This document shows positions 24,693 through 33,260 of a DNA stretch of 38,033 nt, piece by piece. The DNA is taken from NCBI GenBank assembly GCA_016790045.1, contig JAEUPW010000166.1:1-38033 (forward strand), written 5' to 3'. The first letter of the stretch is position 1. Every line of letters starts with the position of its first letter. The translations under genes were made by a program, and so were the position numbers. The DNA comes from Candidatus Competibacteraceae bacterium (GTDB taxonomy: Bacteria > Pseudomonadota > Gammaproteobacteria > Competibacterales > Competibacteraceae). The notes under the pieces are model-generated. The model searched no databases and was not told the origin of the DNA. It saw only the letters and a program-made list of their open reading frames with translations.

Positions 24693-27065
24693 ATGGATCA
24701 GGCCAGCCCTTTATCCGGTGCGCGCCTGCGGTCGGATTTGGCGATCCGCGAGGTGGCGGATTCGCGAGGTCGCCGCTATCAAATCCGCAATCCCGCCACC
24801 GGCGAGCAGTTCGAGTTGGGCGAGGAGGAATGGTTTCTTTGTCGCCAGCTTGATGGTTTCAACGATCCTGCCGCAATTCGGGACGCCTTCGCGCATCGTT
24901 TCGGCATCGACATCGACTGCGAGGCGTTGGCCGCTTTTTACCGGGAGATGGCGGCGCTGGGGCTATTGGCCGCGCCCGTGGAGCGCGCCGGGGCGGTCGA
25001 ACCGGGCGCGGGGGCATCCGGATCGGCGGCGGCGGTCGCCGGACCGGCGGGGGCGCGCGCGCGGCCGTCCCGGCAGCGCGCCTGGACGCTGGGGAATCCC
25101 GAAAAATGGGTGGCTGGGCTCGCCCGCCGGTTGCGCGGCTTGCGCGGGCTGGTGTGGGGCCTGATTCCCGGTCTGCCGCTGGCGTTTTTCATCCTGCTGC
25201 ACCACCAGCCGCAGTATTACCGGGCGCTGGCGCAAACCGGCCAGTTCGGTTTTCATTTGCTGGTCAAGCTGACGGTCGGGCTGTTTTGCGTGAACTTGCT
25301 CAGCCAGCTTCTGCAAGCGGTCGCTTGCAGGCATTACGGCGGCCGGGTCGACCGCTGGGGCATCCGGCTGGCGTTCGGCGTCATCCCGCGCTTTTTTTTC
25401 GATCATCCCTTGCGCGGCTTGGAGCGGCGAGAGCGGTTGTGGGTGATCGCCACGCCGCTGCTGGTCAAACTGGGCCTGTTCGCGTCGGGCGTTTTGCTCT
25501 GGCAATTCAATCTGCAAGGCCCCGCCCGGTTGAGCGCCTACGCTTTCGTGCTGTGGCATCTGGCGCTGGGGGCGGCGCTGTTTACCGCCAACCCCTTGTG
25601 GCGGGCGACCGGCTACGCGTGGCTGACCGCCTATCTGGATTTTCCGCGCCTGCGCGAGCGCGCTTTCGCGGCGCTGCGGCTGCTCCCGCGCAACGCCCAG
25701 CCGCTCAAGCTGCTGTCGGCGCGCGAGCGCTACGCGCTGCTGACCTACGCCGTCGCCACCGCCGCCTATGCCGCGCTGTTGTTCGGGACGGTCCTGCTGG
25801 TGGTCGCCGCGAATCTGGAAACGCGGTTTCAAGGCGTGGGCGTGCTGCTGTTTTTGGTCGTGCTGGTCGCGTTTTCGACTTGGCTCATCCCGCGCTTGCG
25901 CGGGCCGGCCGCTCGCGGCCTGCGGTCGGCATCTGCCGGCGCTCGCCCGCCGATCCAGCGACTTCCGACGGTTTCGGCGCCGCCAGACACCGCGCCGCCG
26001 CCGCCAACGCCCCAGCCGATCGCGCCGAAAAGCGCTCGAAGCCGTTGGGCGTCGCGCCTGCTGGCGCTGGTTTTGCTCGGCGCGCTGCTCGCGCTGCCCT
26101 ATCCCTATGCGGTGACCGGCGGCGCGACGTTGCTGCCGAACCGGCGTGCCGAGGTTCACGCCACCGTGCCGGGCGCGGTGAACGAGATTTTGGTGCACGA
26201 GAATCAGGCGCTGGAATCGGGCGCGGTATTGGCGCGGTTGAGCGACTGGAAACCGCGCTACGATGTGGCCGCGACCCGCGCCGAGATCGAAAAGAAGCGC
26301 AACGAGCTGCAATTGCTGCAAAACGGCTCCAAGCCGGAAGCCATCGCGCTCGCCCAGCAGCAACTGGCTTTGGCGCAGGTCAAGGCGGCGGCGACCAAGA
26401 AGCTGCAAGATGTGCTGGCGGCGGCGGCCAAGCAGGGCGTGGCCCCGGAGCTGCGCCACACCGAAGCCTCCGGCAACGCCGACATCGACAAGGCGGCGCT
26501 GGCGGTGGCGAGCGCGAACTTGCAGTTGGTCAAAAGCCCGCCGTTGCCGACGGAAGTGGCCATCAAACACGCCGAGCTGCAACAACTGAACGAGCAGTTG
26601 CGCTATTTTCAGCAACAGCTCGAAGCCACCCAGCTACGCGCGCCCATCGCCGGGCGGGTGGTCACGCCGCGCCTGGAATTCAAGTTGGGCGGCTTTCTCA
26701 AAGAGGGCGATCTGTTCGCGACGCTGGAGGAAACCCAAAAAATTCAGGTGGAGGTGCTGGTGCCGGAAACCGACATCGGCGCGGTCAAGCTGGATGCGCC
26801 GGTCACCTTGCGGGTGTGGGCCTATCCCCTGCTCGATTTTCAGGGCGCGGTGAGCCTGATCGCCGACACGGCCGAACCCTTGGCGGACAACCCGAGCGTG
26901 CGGGCGGTGCGGGTCATCACGCTGATGGATAATCGCGACGGTTTGCTGAAAGCGGAAATGACCGGTTACGCCAAGATCGCCGCCGGGCGGGAGCCGGTCA
27001 TCGTCGCCTTCACCCGCGCGCTGGTGCGGTTCGCGATGCTGGAAATGTGGTCGTGGCTGCCGTGA
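24693..27065 (+). CDS. PqqD domain - inactive M50-like membrane domain - HlyD adaptor fusion, putative exporter
   Basis: In this 790-aa protein, residues about 12-90 are PqqD-like (YQIRNPATGEQFELGEEEW, then LDGF and an FxxRFG block). Residues about 150-400 form a polytopic domain (roughly six membrane segments) homologous to the M50 site-2-protease domains fused to HlyD proteins. NLLSQLLQAVACRHYGGRV (201-219) and NPLWRATGY (300-308) align with the family's HELxH-ALACKHFGG and NPLLxxDGY. The metal ligands are replaced (S204, Q205, Q208, T306), so it should not be a protease. After another membrane helix (about 448-466), residues 470-790 are a HlyD adaptor: lipoyl halves AEVHATVPGAVNEILVHENQ and LRAPIAGRVV around a coiled coil. 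It starts 7 bp after the KS-AT gene (ATG 24693). Export of the synthase product is inferred. Confidence 0.85.
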   Translation: MDQASPLSGARLRSDLAIREVADSRGRRYQIRNPATGEQFELGEEEWFLCRQLDGFNDPAAIRDAFAHRFGIDIDCEALAAFYREMAALGLLAAPVERAGAVEPGAGASGSAAAVAGPAGARARPSRQRAWTLGNPEKWVAGLARRLRGLRGLVWGLIPGLPLAFFILLHHQPQYYRALAQTGQFGFHLLVKLTVGLFCVNLLSQLLQAVACRHYGGRVDRWGIRLAFGVIPRFFFDHPLRGLERRERLWVIATPLLVKLGLFASGVLLWQFNLQGPARLSAYAFVLWHLALGAALFTANPLWRATGYAWLTAYLDFPRLRERAFAALRLLPRNAQPLKLLSARERYALLTYAVATAAYAALLFGTVLLVVAANLETRFQGVGVLLFLVVLVAFSTWLIPRLRGPAARGLRSASAGARPPIQRLPTVSAPPDTAPPPPTPQPIAPKSARSRWASRLLALVLLGALLALPYPYAVTGGATLLPNRRAEVHATVPGAVNEILVHENQALESGAVLARLSDWKPRYDVAATRAEIEKKRNELQLLQNGSKPEAIALAQQQLALAQVKAAATKKLQDVLAAAAKQGVAPELRHTEASGNADIDKAALAVASANLQLVKSPPLPTEVAIKHAELQQLNEQLRYFQQQLEATQLRAPIAGRVVTPRLEFKLGGFLKEGDLFATLEETQKIQVEVLVPETDIGAVKLDAPVTLRVWAYPLLDFQGAVSLIADTAEPLADNPSVRAVRVITLMDNRDGLLKAEMTGYAKIAAGREPVIVAFTRALVRFAMLEMWSWLP

Positions 27066-27132
27066 GGGCGGTTATGATGGACTGAAGCGAGCGCTGGCGC
27101 GCATGCCTTGGCGGCAGTCAAAAAGTATCCGA

Positions 27133-28371
27133 TCAACATTCGCTTTTGCCGAGCCAGATGAACGGCTCGCGCCGGTCGTCGGTCGGGTTGGGGCAACGAT
27201 CCCCGCCGACCAACAGGAACTTCGGCAGAGCGATCAACGCGCGCGGCAAGCAGGAAGCGCAACCGTGATCGGCCGGCGTAGCGATCCGCCGCCACCGTTC
27301 GCCATCCGCGGTCCGCCAAAGCTGAAAACCCGAAACCGTCTCCGGATCGCGGGCCAACGTCACCGCGTAAAGCGCATCGCCGGAACTGGCCAGAGAAGTC
27401 AGCGCGGTCTGCGCGGGATCGTCGAAGCCGGGGCCGTGCGCGGAAACCGGCACTTGCAAGCCGAGGGGCGAAAAGCGCGGCTGGCCCATCGCCAGTTCCC
27501 AGCGCCCGTCGGGCAGGACCCGGATCAGCTCGCAGCCCGCCGCCTCATCCTGCAAATCCTCGGTCAGCGGCACGCCGGTCCCGATATAGAGCGCGTCCCG
27601 GAAAACCGCCATGGTCGCGGCGGCCGAATTGAAGGTATAACGCTGCGCGCCCCGATCGAGCGCCCGCTCCCAATCGAACGGCGGCTCGCCCTGGGCTTGC
27701 GTCCGCCAGAGTTGAAAGCCGGCAAAAGGGTTGCCCACCGCCGCGTACAACCAGCCGTTAAATACCTGAAAACCGTGAACGACCTGATTGTGCGGATCGC
27801 CAAAGCCGGGCGCGTTCGCCGCCACCCAGCGCCCGGCGAGCGGATCGCGGCAGGCGTACAGCAGCGCTCCGCCTTCCGGTTTTTCGGCGATGCCATCGCT
27901 CATGGCTCCCGCCAACGCGCCGAACAGCCAGCCTTGAAAGGCGTGTAGCGGCCCGAGCGGCCGCGCTTCACCCCCGTCGGGCAACAACACGTCAAAAGCT
28001 TCGCCATCGCCCGAATACAGCAGGCGCGGTTGATGGGCGCAAAGCAGGCTCAAGCACAGCGCTTCCCGACCGCGCTCGCCGGGGACCGAGGCGATGGCGC
28101 GCCAGCCCAGTTCCAGCGCAAACGGCTGCCGCCGGCGCTGGCGCGGCCGCTCCGGCATGGAGACGGCGGTTTCGTAAACGATCTCCCAGCGTTCCGCGCC
28201 GGGGTAGTAACGCAACAGCCGCGCGATGGAAGCATCGCCGCCATCTTGATCGAGCACGCCGGCATACAGCCGTTTGCGGAAAAAAGCGGCGACTTGCAGG
28301 TGCGGTTCGCCGGAAACGTCCGGCATCGAGACAGGGAGCGCGTTGAACGCGACGGCGTGGCTGGAGATCAT
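27133..28371 (-). CDS. Beta-propeller-like repeat protein (paralogue 1)
   Basis: This 412-aa protein is built from repeats with the pattern LYAGxxNxxxGxQLWR: WLYAAVGNPFAGFQLWRT, ALYIGTGVP, ALYAVTLARDPETVSGFQLWRT, and FLLVGGDRCPN near the end. Interspersed DPLAGRWVAANAPGFGDPHNQ-type turns are also present. Such repeats fold as sialidase- or kelch-like propellers. It is clearly paralogous to the 490-aa protein at 31779-33251: both share DPL-G-W--VN-PGFGDP and G-Q-WRT-A-G-PP--WE. No signal peptide is evident. The frame is open into the preceding sulfotransferase; ATG 28371, 26 bp past that gene's stop, removes the shadow. It is the last gene of the minus-strand run, ending 67 bp from the exporter gene's end. 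Ligand unknown. Confidence 0.75.
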   Translation of the reverse strand: MISSHAVAFNALPVSMPDVSGEPHLQVAAFFRKRLYAGVLDQDGGDASIARLLRYYPGAERWEIVYETAVSMPERPRQRRRQPFALELGWRAIASVPGERGREALCLSLLCAHQPRLLYSGDGEAFDVLLPDGGEARPLGPLHAFQGWLFGALAGAMSDGIAEKPEGGALLYACRDPLAGRWVAANAPGFGDPHNQVVHGFQVFNGWLYAAVGNPFAGFQLWRTQAQGEPPFDWERALDRGAQRYTFNSAAATMAVFRDALYIGTGVPLTEDLQDEAAGCELIRVLPDGRWELAMGQPRFSPLGLQVPVSAHGPGFDDPAQTALTSLASSGDALYAVTLARDPETVSGFQLWRTADGERWRRIATPADHGCASCLPRALIALPKFLLVGGDRCPNPTDDRREPFIWLGKSEC

Positions 28372-28396
28372 GGCGTCGTGCGATCCGGGTGCAGCA

Positions 28397-29293
28397 TCAT
28401 TGATAGCCCAACTGGCGGGCCAGCCGCAGCATGGCGGGGCCGAAGCCGCGCGGTTGCGGCAACCACTCCAACGGCCCCGCCAAACTGGCGGGAGACGGGC
28501 GGCCCGCTTTGAGAAACGGCGCTTCCAGAAAGCCCAGATTGTTGCCGTGGCGAGCGCCCTTCGGGCCGAGGCGGGCATAGGGCGACGTTTCGGGGTGTTG
28601 CATGGCCGCAATCGCGGCGGCGTCGGTGCGGATGTTCAACCATTCCGCGATCTGGCGCAGATAAAGCGCGGGCTCGGCCAGAAAATCCTCGCCGAGCAAG
28701 CGCATGGCCTGTCCGGGCGGCAGGCCGGCGACGAATTCCAAAATATTGGCGTGGATCATGATCCAATGCGGCTCGATCATCTCGGCCAGCCGGTCGAGAT
28801 CGGGATGACCCTGCAACAGCGCTTTGGCCGATTTGACCCGATAAAAGGAATTGCCGGTCGCGCGCGGATGGCGGGTCAGGTGCAGAAAGAAAGCCTGCGG
28901 AAATATCGCCAACAGCCGCCGCAGGTTCTCCGGCTTGCCCTGGGTCGGGCTTTTATCGACCAGTTGCCGGGGCGCGACCCGCTCGGCCAAGTCGTGAAAC
29001 AGGCGGGCGGTGGTCCAGTTCCGGTGCCGCTGGAGCCACGCGCGCGCTTCGCGCACCGTCTCCTCGGTCTGCTCGCCGCAATGCAGTTCGGCCAGCACCC
29101 GCAACAGCCCCTGATTCATGTGCTTGCGGCCGGGTTGGGACGGCAACCGCAGCCACTCGTCCACGGTATCGACGATCCCCAGATAGATTTCCGGCAGCCC
29201 GTACAAATCCGGATGCTGGCCGATGGCGGTGCAGACCACCGACGAAAACGAGCGGCCGGGACAGAGGATGAACAGGGGCTGCCGGGCGGTCAT
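28397..29293 (-). CDS. PAPS-dependent sulfotransferase (copy 2)
   Basis: In this 298-aa protein the phosphosulfate loop is CPGRSFSSVVCTAIGQHP (about 11-28), followed by DLYGLPEIYLG. VDKSPTQGKPENLRRLL precedes the 3'-phosphate site FPQAFFLHLTRHPRATGNS (about 130-148), with Arg and Ser in register. It ends LRLARQLGYQ. It shares the RSFxS...GQHPxxYGLPE block and the C-terminal tail with the other two sulfotransferases of the island. Its start overlaps the stop of the upstream copy 3 (ATGA at 29293-29290), so the two are translationally coupled and probably act on the same or sequential acceptors. Cytoplasmic by sequence. Confidence 0.88.
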   Translation of the reverse strand: MTARQPLFILCPGRSFSSVVCTAIGQHPDLYGLPEIYLGIVDTVDEWLRLPSQPGRKHMNQGLLRVLAELHCGEQTEETVREARAWLQRHRNWTTARLFHDLAERVAPRQLVDKSPTQGKPENLRRLLAIFPQAFFLHLTRHPRATGNSFYRVKSAKALLQGHPDLDRLAEMIEPHWIMIHANILEFVAGLPPGQAMRLLGEDFLAEPALYLRQIAEWLNIRTDAAAIAAMQHPETSPYARLGPKGARHGNNLGFLEAPFLKAGRPSPASLAGPLEWLPQPRGFGPAMLRLARQLGYQ

Positions 29294-30174
29294 TGATAGC
29301 CCAGCCGTCGGGCGATTTGCAGCGTGGCGCGGGAAAAGCGGTCGGCTCCGGGCGCGGGCCAGTCGAACGGCCCCTCCAGCCGCGCCGGTCGAGGCGCTCG
29401 CTTTTCAAAACGCGGGCGGTAAAGAAAATTCGGGTCGTGGCCGAACGGCGCGTTGGGCGGGCCGATGCAGGCATAAGGCGAGCGTTCGGGATGCAGCATG
29501 GCCTCGATGGCGTCTTGATCGGCGCGTAGCTCCAGCCATTCCGCGATCTGCGGCAAGTACAACTCGGGTTGCGCGAGCAACATCTCGCCTTGCAAACATA
29601 ACGTCTGACCGGGCCGCAAGCGCTGGGTGAAGCGCAAAATGTTGCGATGGGCGCGCAGCCACAAGCTCTCGGGATTGGCCGGGGTCCCGGTCCGGCGCTC
29701 GGCCAGAATGGCGGTTTTCTGCTGGATTTCGTGAATGGATTTGCACGTGGTGCGGGGGTGGCGGGTGAGATGCAGAAAATAGGCGTCGGGAAAATGGCGG
29801 TGCAGTCGGGCGAGGCGAGTTTCATCGAGCGCGGTGCTGGGGCTTTTTTCCACCAGCATGCGCGCGTTCGCCCGCTGGCCGATAAAGCTGAAAAGCTGCT
29901 GGATCGGCCAGTTCCGGCGTTGCCCCAACCATTCGCGGGCCTGGCGCACCGCGTCTTGAGTTTGAGCCCGATACTCCAGTTCGGCGACGGTGCGCAGCAG
30001 GCCGTTCAACCCTTGCGGGCGATGGGTTTTGAGCCGCCCCACCACCTCGCCCAAGGTGTCGGCCAGAAACAAATTCAGCTCCGGCAGCCCGTAGGCTTGC
30101 GGGTGCTGGCCCAGCATGTTGCTGACCACGGACGAAAACGACCGCATGCAGGTCAGGATGAACAGCGGTTGCAT
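29290..30174 (-). CDS. PAPS-dependent sulfotransferase (copy 3)
   Basis: This 294-aa protein opens MQPLFILTCMRSFSSVVSNMLGQHP, the phosphosulfate-binding loop, then QAYGLPELNLFLADTLGEV, close to copy 1 (QLYGLPELNLFMADT). LVEKSPSTALDE and FPDAYFLHLTRHPRTTCKS (about 133-151) form the second PAPS-binding block. It ends LQIARRLGYQ. The residue before the RSF core is Met rather than Pro-x-Gly/Ser as in the other copies, which may mark different binding tightness. It begins 6 bp after the depolymerase-like lipoprotein stop and overlaps copy 2, placing it in the middle of the minus-strand operon. Confidence 0.87.
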   Translation of the reverse strand: MQPLFILTCMRSFSSVVSNMLGQHPQAYGLPELNLFLADTLGEVVGRLKTHRPQGLNGLLRTVAELEYRAQTQDAVRQAREWLGQRRNWPIQQLFSFIGQRANARMLVEKSPSTALDETRLARLHRHFPDAYFLHLTRHPRTTCKSIHEIQQKTAILAERRTGTPANPESLWLRAHRNILRFTQRLRPGQTLCLQGEMLLAQPELYLPQIAEWLELRADQDAIEAMLHPERSPYACIGPPNAPFGHDPNFLYRPRFEKRAPRPARLEGPFDWPAPGADRFSRATLQIARRLGYQ

Positions 30175-30180
30175 CGCGCC

Positions 30181-31770
30181 TCAGGGTTTGGCGTGCCGGG
30201 CGAAGAAGTTCCAGATTTCTTCGCTGGCTTTCAATTGCTGGCTGGTGCGGATGCCGCGCGCTTGCTGCCTGGGTTTGAGCTCGGAACCGGGCCAGGCGTG
30301 ACCGCCGTCGCGCACCAGATAATAGCTGACATCCCCGCCGCTTTTGCAATCCTGATAGGTGTAGCGCTCGGTGTCGGCGGTCACGCGCGCCTGGGCGGGC
30401 TTGGCGTCGCAATGGTTGCGCTGCCGCCAGCGATCCAGATTTTGCAAAACCGAGGGATAGCGGGCCATCCGGGCGGAGTCGGCGCCGCGCCCGCCCGCAA
30501 ACGGCACGCTTTGATCGTTGCTGCCGTGGATGTGCAGCAGCGCGACCGGGCGGGCGGGCTGGCATTGCGCGTAGGTCAGCGTGCCGCCCACCGGGGCGAT
30601 GGCCGCCAATTGGTCGGCCATTTCGCAGGCCAGCCGGTAGGTCAGCATCCCGCCCTTGGAAAAGCCGGTAGCGTAGATGCGGCGGGCGTCGATGGGGTAG
30701 GTCTGTTGGACTTGGCGCAGGAGGGTTCTGACGAAACCCACATCGTCCACGTTCTGCTTTTCGGCGTAGCCTTGAGGCGGGGAAGCGCCGGCGTTCCAGC
30801 TCAAGCGCCGACCGCCTTGGGCGCTGGTGCCGTTCGGATAAACCGCGATGAACCCTTCCCGCTCGGCCACTCGATGCAGGTTGGTGGTGCGAGCGATGCC
30901 GGCCGCGTTGCCGCCGCCGCCGTGAAACACCAGCACCAGCGGGACCGGCTGGCGGTTTTGCCGCTTGGTTTGCAGTTCGGGCGGCGCGTAAATCAGATAG
31001 CTGCGCTCGCGCCCGCCGTGCGTCAAGGTCATGGTTTGGAAGCCGGGCGGGAGTTCGGCGAAGCGGGAACCGCCTCTGAAACCCTGTCCCGGCGCTTGGC
31101 CGAAGCGCCAATCTTCCTCCTCGGAATCGCGGGCATAGCGGGCGTTTCTGCCGGCGGTTTCCGCCGTGTAGCCGGTTTCCTCGGAATCGCGGGCATAGCG
31201 GGCGTCGCGCCGAGGAAAATCCGCCATCGGTTCTTCAAACTCCTCGCTCGATCGGCCGCGCCGGGGCAGGGCGGGCGTATCCGTGGGCTCGTCGTCAGTG
31301 CGCGCGCTTTGCGGCGGGAAATCTATCGTTGGCTCTTCTATATCCTCGCTCGGGCGACCGCGCTGGAGCATCGCGCGCGGGCCGTCGGCGCGCGCCAAAG
31401 CCCGACGTTCGCCCCGGCGGCGGAATTCGCGCGGGGCATCGCCCAAATAGGCGTCATGGCCTTGGGGTGGGGGCAGGGCTGGGCCGATATCCGGCCCCAA
31501 TTCGGCGCTCGGATAACGCGCGGAGGAAGACAGGGTTTTATCGTTCCAGGCGGGCACGGCACGGGGTCCGGACACCGCCAAATTTGCTTGCGCGCGGTTG
31601 GTCATCCGCCATTCGCGCCGGCGCTCGTAGCCCGCTTGCGGGCCGTAAGGGTCCAGCCGTTCGGCGCGCGTCTGGAAGCTTGCGGGCGGCGGATAGTTGC
31701 GCGGGGGGCGCGAGTCCTGACAGCCGGCCAAGGGCAGCGCGAGCAAGATGGCGATGAGGGCTTTTTGCAT
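30181..31770 (-). CDS. CE1 / PHB-depolymerase-like esterase lipoprotein
   Basis: This 529-aa protein starts with a lipoprotein signal (MQKALIAILLALPLAGC, lipobox LAGC, C17), so it is probably anchored on the periplasmic side or outer membrane. Residues about 20-235 are low-complexity, Arg/Glu/Pro-rich, with internal repeats such as RGRPSEDIEEPTIDFP / RGRSSEEFEEPMADFP and two DARYARDSEE-like units. The catalytic alpha/beta-hydrolase domain (about 245-529) matches the LpqC/PHB depolymerase/feruloyl esterase family: oxyanion HGGGGNAAG, nucleophile GFSKGG with S371, D419 in SNDQSVPF and H491 in GGHAWPG. ATG 31770 is chosen because it gives the lipobox; the frame opens 69 nt earlier. It starts 8 bp after the propeller paralogue 2 stop. 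An ester-cleaving or acyl-transfer role on a surface product is inferred. Confidence 0.88.
   Translation of the reverse strand: MQKALIAILLALPLAGCQDSRPPRNYPPPASFQTRAERLDPYGPQAGYERRREWRMTNRAQANLAVSGPRAVPAWNDKTLSSSARYPSAELGPDIGPALPPPQGHDAYLGDAPREFRRRGERRALARADGPRAMLQRGRPSEDIEEPTIDFPPQSARTDDEPTDTPALPRRGRSSEEFEEPMADFPRRDARYARDSEETGYTAETAGRNARYARDSEEEDWRFGQAPGQGFRGGSRFAELPPGFQTMTLTHGGRERSYLIYAPPELQTKRQNRQPVPLVLVFHGGGGNAAGIARTTNLHRVAEREGFIAVYPNGTSAQGGRRLSWNAGASPPQGYAEKQNVDDVGFVRTLLRQVQQTYPIDARRIYATGFSKGGMLTYRLACEMADQLAAIAPVGGTLTYAQCQPARPVALLHIHGSNDQSVPFAGGRGADSARMARYPSVLQNLDRWRQRNHCDAKPAQARVTADTERYTYQDCKSGGDVSYYLVRDGGHAWPGSELKPRQQARGIRTSQQLKASEEIWNFFARHAKP
31118..31205. repeat. 28-bp direct repeat inside the lipoprotein linker
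   Basis: The 28-bp sequence at 31118-31145 recurs exactly at 31178-31205, a 60-bp (20-codon) period that keeps the frame. It encodes the repeated ARYARDSEE units of the lipoprotein's disordered linker. Such in-frame exact repeats can expand or contract by slippage. Confidence 0.85.
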
Positions 31771-31778
31771 GATCCGTC

Positions 31779-33251
31779 CTATTGTTTCCTTCCCAACCAA
31801 ATTTCCAAACCGCCCCCGGGATTGTCCCGATAAACCCAATCCTCGCCCTCTCGGGCCGCCACGCGGGGGCCGAAGGGGTTGGCGGCGCCGACAAACAGCC
31901 CGTGCTCGGTCGAGACCAAGACCCGGAAACCGTAATTGTAACGGTTGCCGAAACCGTCGGTGGTGACCGGCAGCCAGTTATCGCCGTCGAAGCTCCGATA
32001 AAGGTCGCCGCCGGCCTGATGCTCCATGATGTCGTCGAGCCCGACCCGGTGAACGATGTGGCGGAAACGTTCGGCCCAGTTTTGCTGGTTGGCGAAATAC
32101 AGCATCAGGCTCCAGTCGAAGGTGCCGAGATACAGCCAGCCGTCGTGGGCCGTCATCCGCCAGAAATAACCGTTGAAGGCGTTGCCGAAGCCGGGCAAAT
32201 AGCCGGAGGTCGATCCCTTGCCCTCGCGGGGCGCGCCGACCACGACCTCCCAATCGCCGTCCGGGTAAAAGCGGATCAGCTCGGGCGCGGCCGGGCCGAT
32301 TTTGTTGACCAGATCGATGCCGCCGTTTTGGATGCCGCTGCCGATGTAGAGCGCGCCTTTGAACTCTTGAAAGCTCATCACCATCTGGTTGAACACGCCC
32401 CGGCTCGCGCCGTTTTTCAGGACCTGTTCCCAGCGGTAGGGCGGATTGCCCTCGGCTTTGGTCCGCCAGACCTGATAGCCCTGGCGGATGTTGCCGGTGC
32501 CGGCGTAGAGGTGATCGCCGAACGCGGTCATCTCGAACACCACCACGTTGTCGGGATCGCCGAAGCCGGGGAGATTGACCGCGCGCCAGTCGCCTTTGAG
32601 CGGGTCGCGGCTTTCGTAGACGACCGCGATGCCGGAGGTGTTGGGCTGGCCGCCGGCCCGCCCGGTCGGCGCGGTGAACAGCCGGCCCTTGAACGCGGTC
32701 AGGGTGCGGATCGAGTTGGTCGGCAATTCCACCAGCCCCGGCTTGGAGACGGGGATGAACTCCTCGCCGTCCAGGCTGCGCAGGATCATCGCGCCGGGGC
32801 CGCGCGCCGAGGCATAAGTGGAGACGTACAGCGCCGGCTCCGGATCGGAGTCGCCCTGAAACCGCTCCATGCCGCGATAGCCCATGTCGCGCGGGATCGG
32901 CGAGCCGTCCAGCCCCGCGATCATGGGCGAGCGAAACGCTTCGCGCCAGTCGGCGCGGCGGGGGTCGTAACGGTAGATGCGGGCGCGCATGTCCAGGTCG
33001 TAAAGATGGTCCGGACAGTCCACCGGCCAGAACGGAAAGCGTTTGGGGACTTTGGACACTTTCAGCATGCACATGTTGGCGCGGGTCACGCCGACGTAGA
33101 GATGCCCCCGATGCCAGGCCATCGAGTGCGGGTAGGAATTGTGGCCGTCGCCGAAGCCGTTGGGCGCGATTTTGCGGAAGTCGTTGCGGGACAGCCCGGC
33201 GGGCGGGCTGGGATCGGACGCGCGCCGGTGGGCAGGAGGGTTCGCCGTCAT
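31779..33251 (-). CDS. Beta-propeller-like repeat protein (paralogue 2)
   Basis: This 490-aa protein has the same repeat type as the protein at 27133-28371: HLYVGVTRANMCML, HLYAGTGNIRQGYQVWRT, ALYIGSGIQNGG, WLYLGTFDWSLML and a final LFVGAANPFGP. NLPGFGDPDNVVV and DLYRSFDGDNWLPVTTDG turns are also present. About five to seven blades are likely. There is no signal peptide (N terminus MTANPPAHRRASDP), so unless exported by another route it is cytoplasmic. It lies between the beta-helix gene (9 bp upstream) and the lipoprotein gene (8 bp downstream). Having two divergent copies bracketing the lipoprotein and sulfotransferases suggests two partner-specific binding or sensing modules. I know of no assigned function. 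Confidence 0.78.
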   Translation of the reverse strand: MTANPPAHRRASDPSPPAGLSRNDFRKIAPNGFGDGHNSYPHSMAWHRGHLYVGVTRANMCMLKVSKVPKRFPFWPVDCPDHLYDLDMRARIYRYDPRRADWREAFRSPMIAGLDGSPIPRDMGYRGMERFQGDSDPEPALYVSTYASARGPGAMILRSLDGEEFIPVSKPGLVELPTNSIRTLTAFKGRLFTAPTGRAGGQPNTSGIAVVYESRDPLKGDWRAVNLPGFGDPDNVVVFEMTAFGDHLYAGTGNIRQGYQVWRTKAEGNPPYRWEQVLKNGASRGVFNQMVMSFQEFKGALYIGSGIQNGGIDLVNKIGPAAPELIRFYPDGDWEVVVGAPREGKGSTSGYLPGFGNAFNGYFWRMTAHDGWLYLGTFDWSLMLYFANQQNWAERFRHIVHRVGLDDIMEHQAGGDLYRSFDGDNWLPVTTDGFGNRYNYGFRVLVSTEHGLFVGAANPFGPRVAAREGEDWVYRDNPGGGLEIWLGRKQ

Positions 33252-33260
33252 GGTTGGAAA

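Noticed and set aside
24693..27065. A RiPP system, suggested by the PqqD domain
   Set aside because: I found no precursor-like small gene, radical SAM enzyme or YcaO nearby; the PqqD domain alone does not support it.
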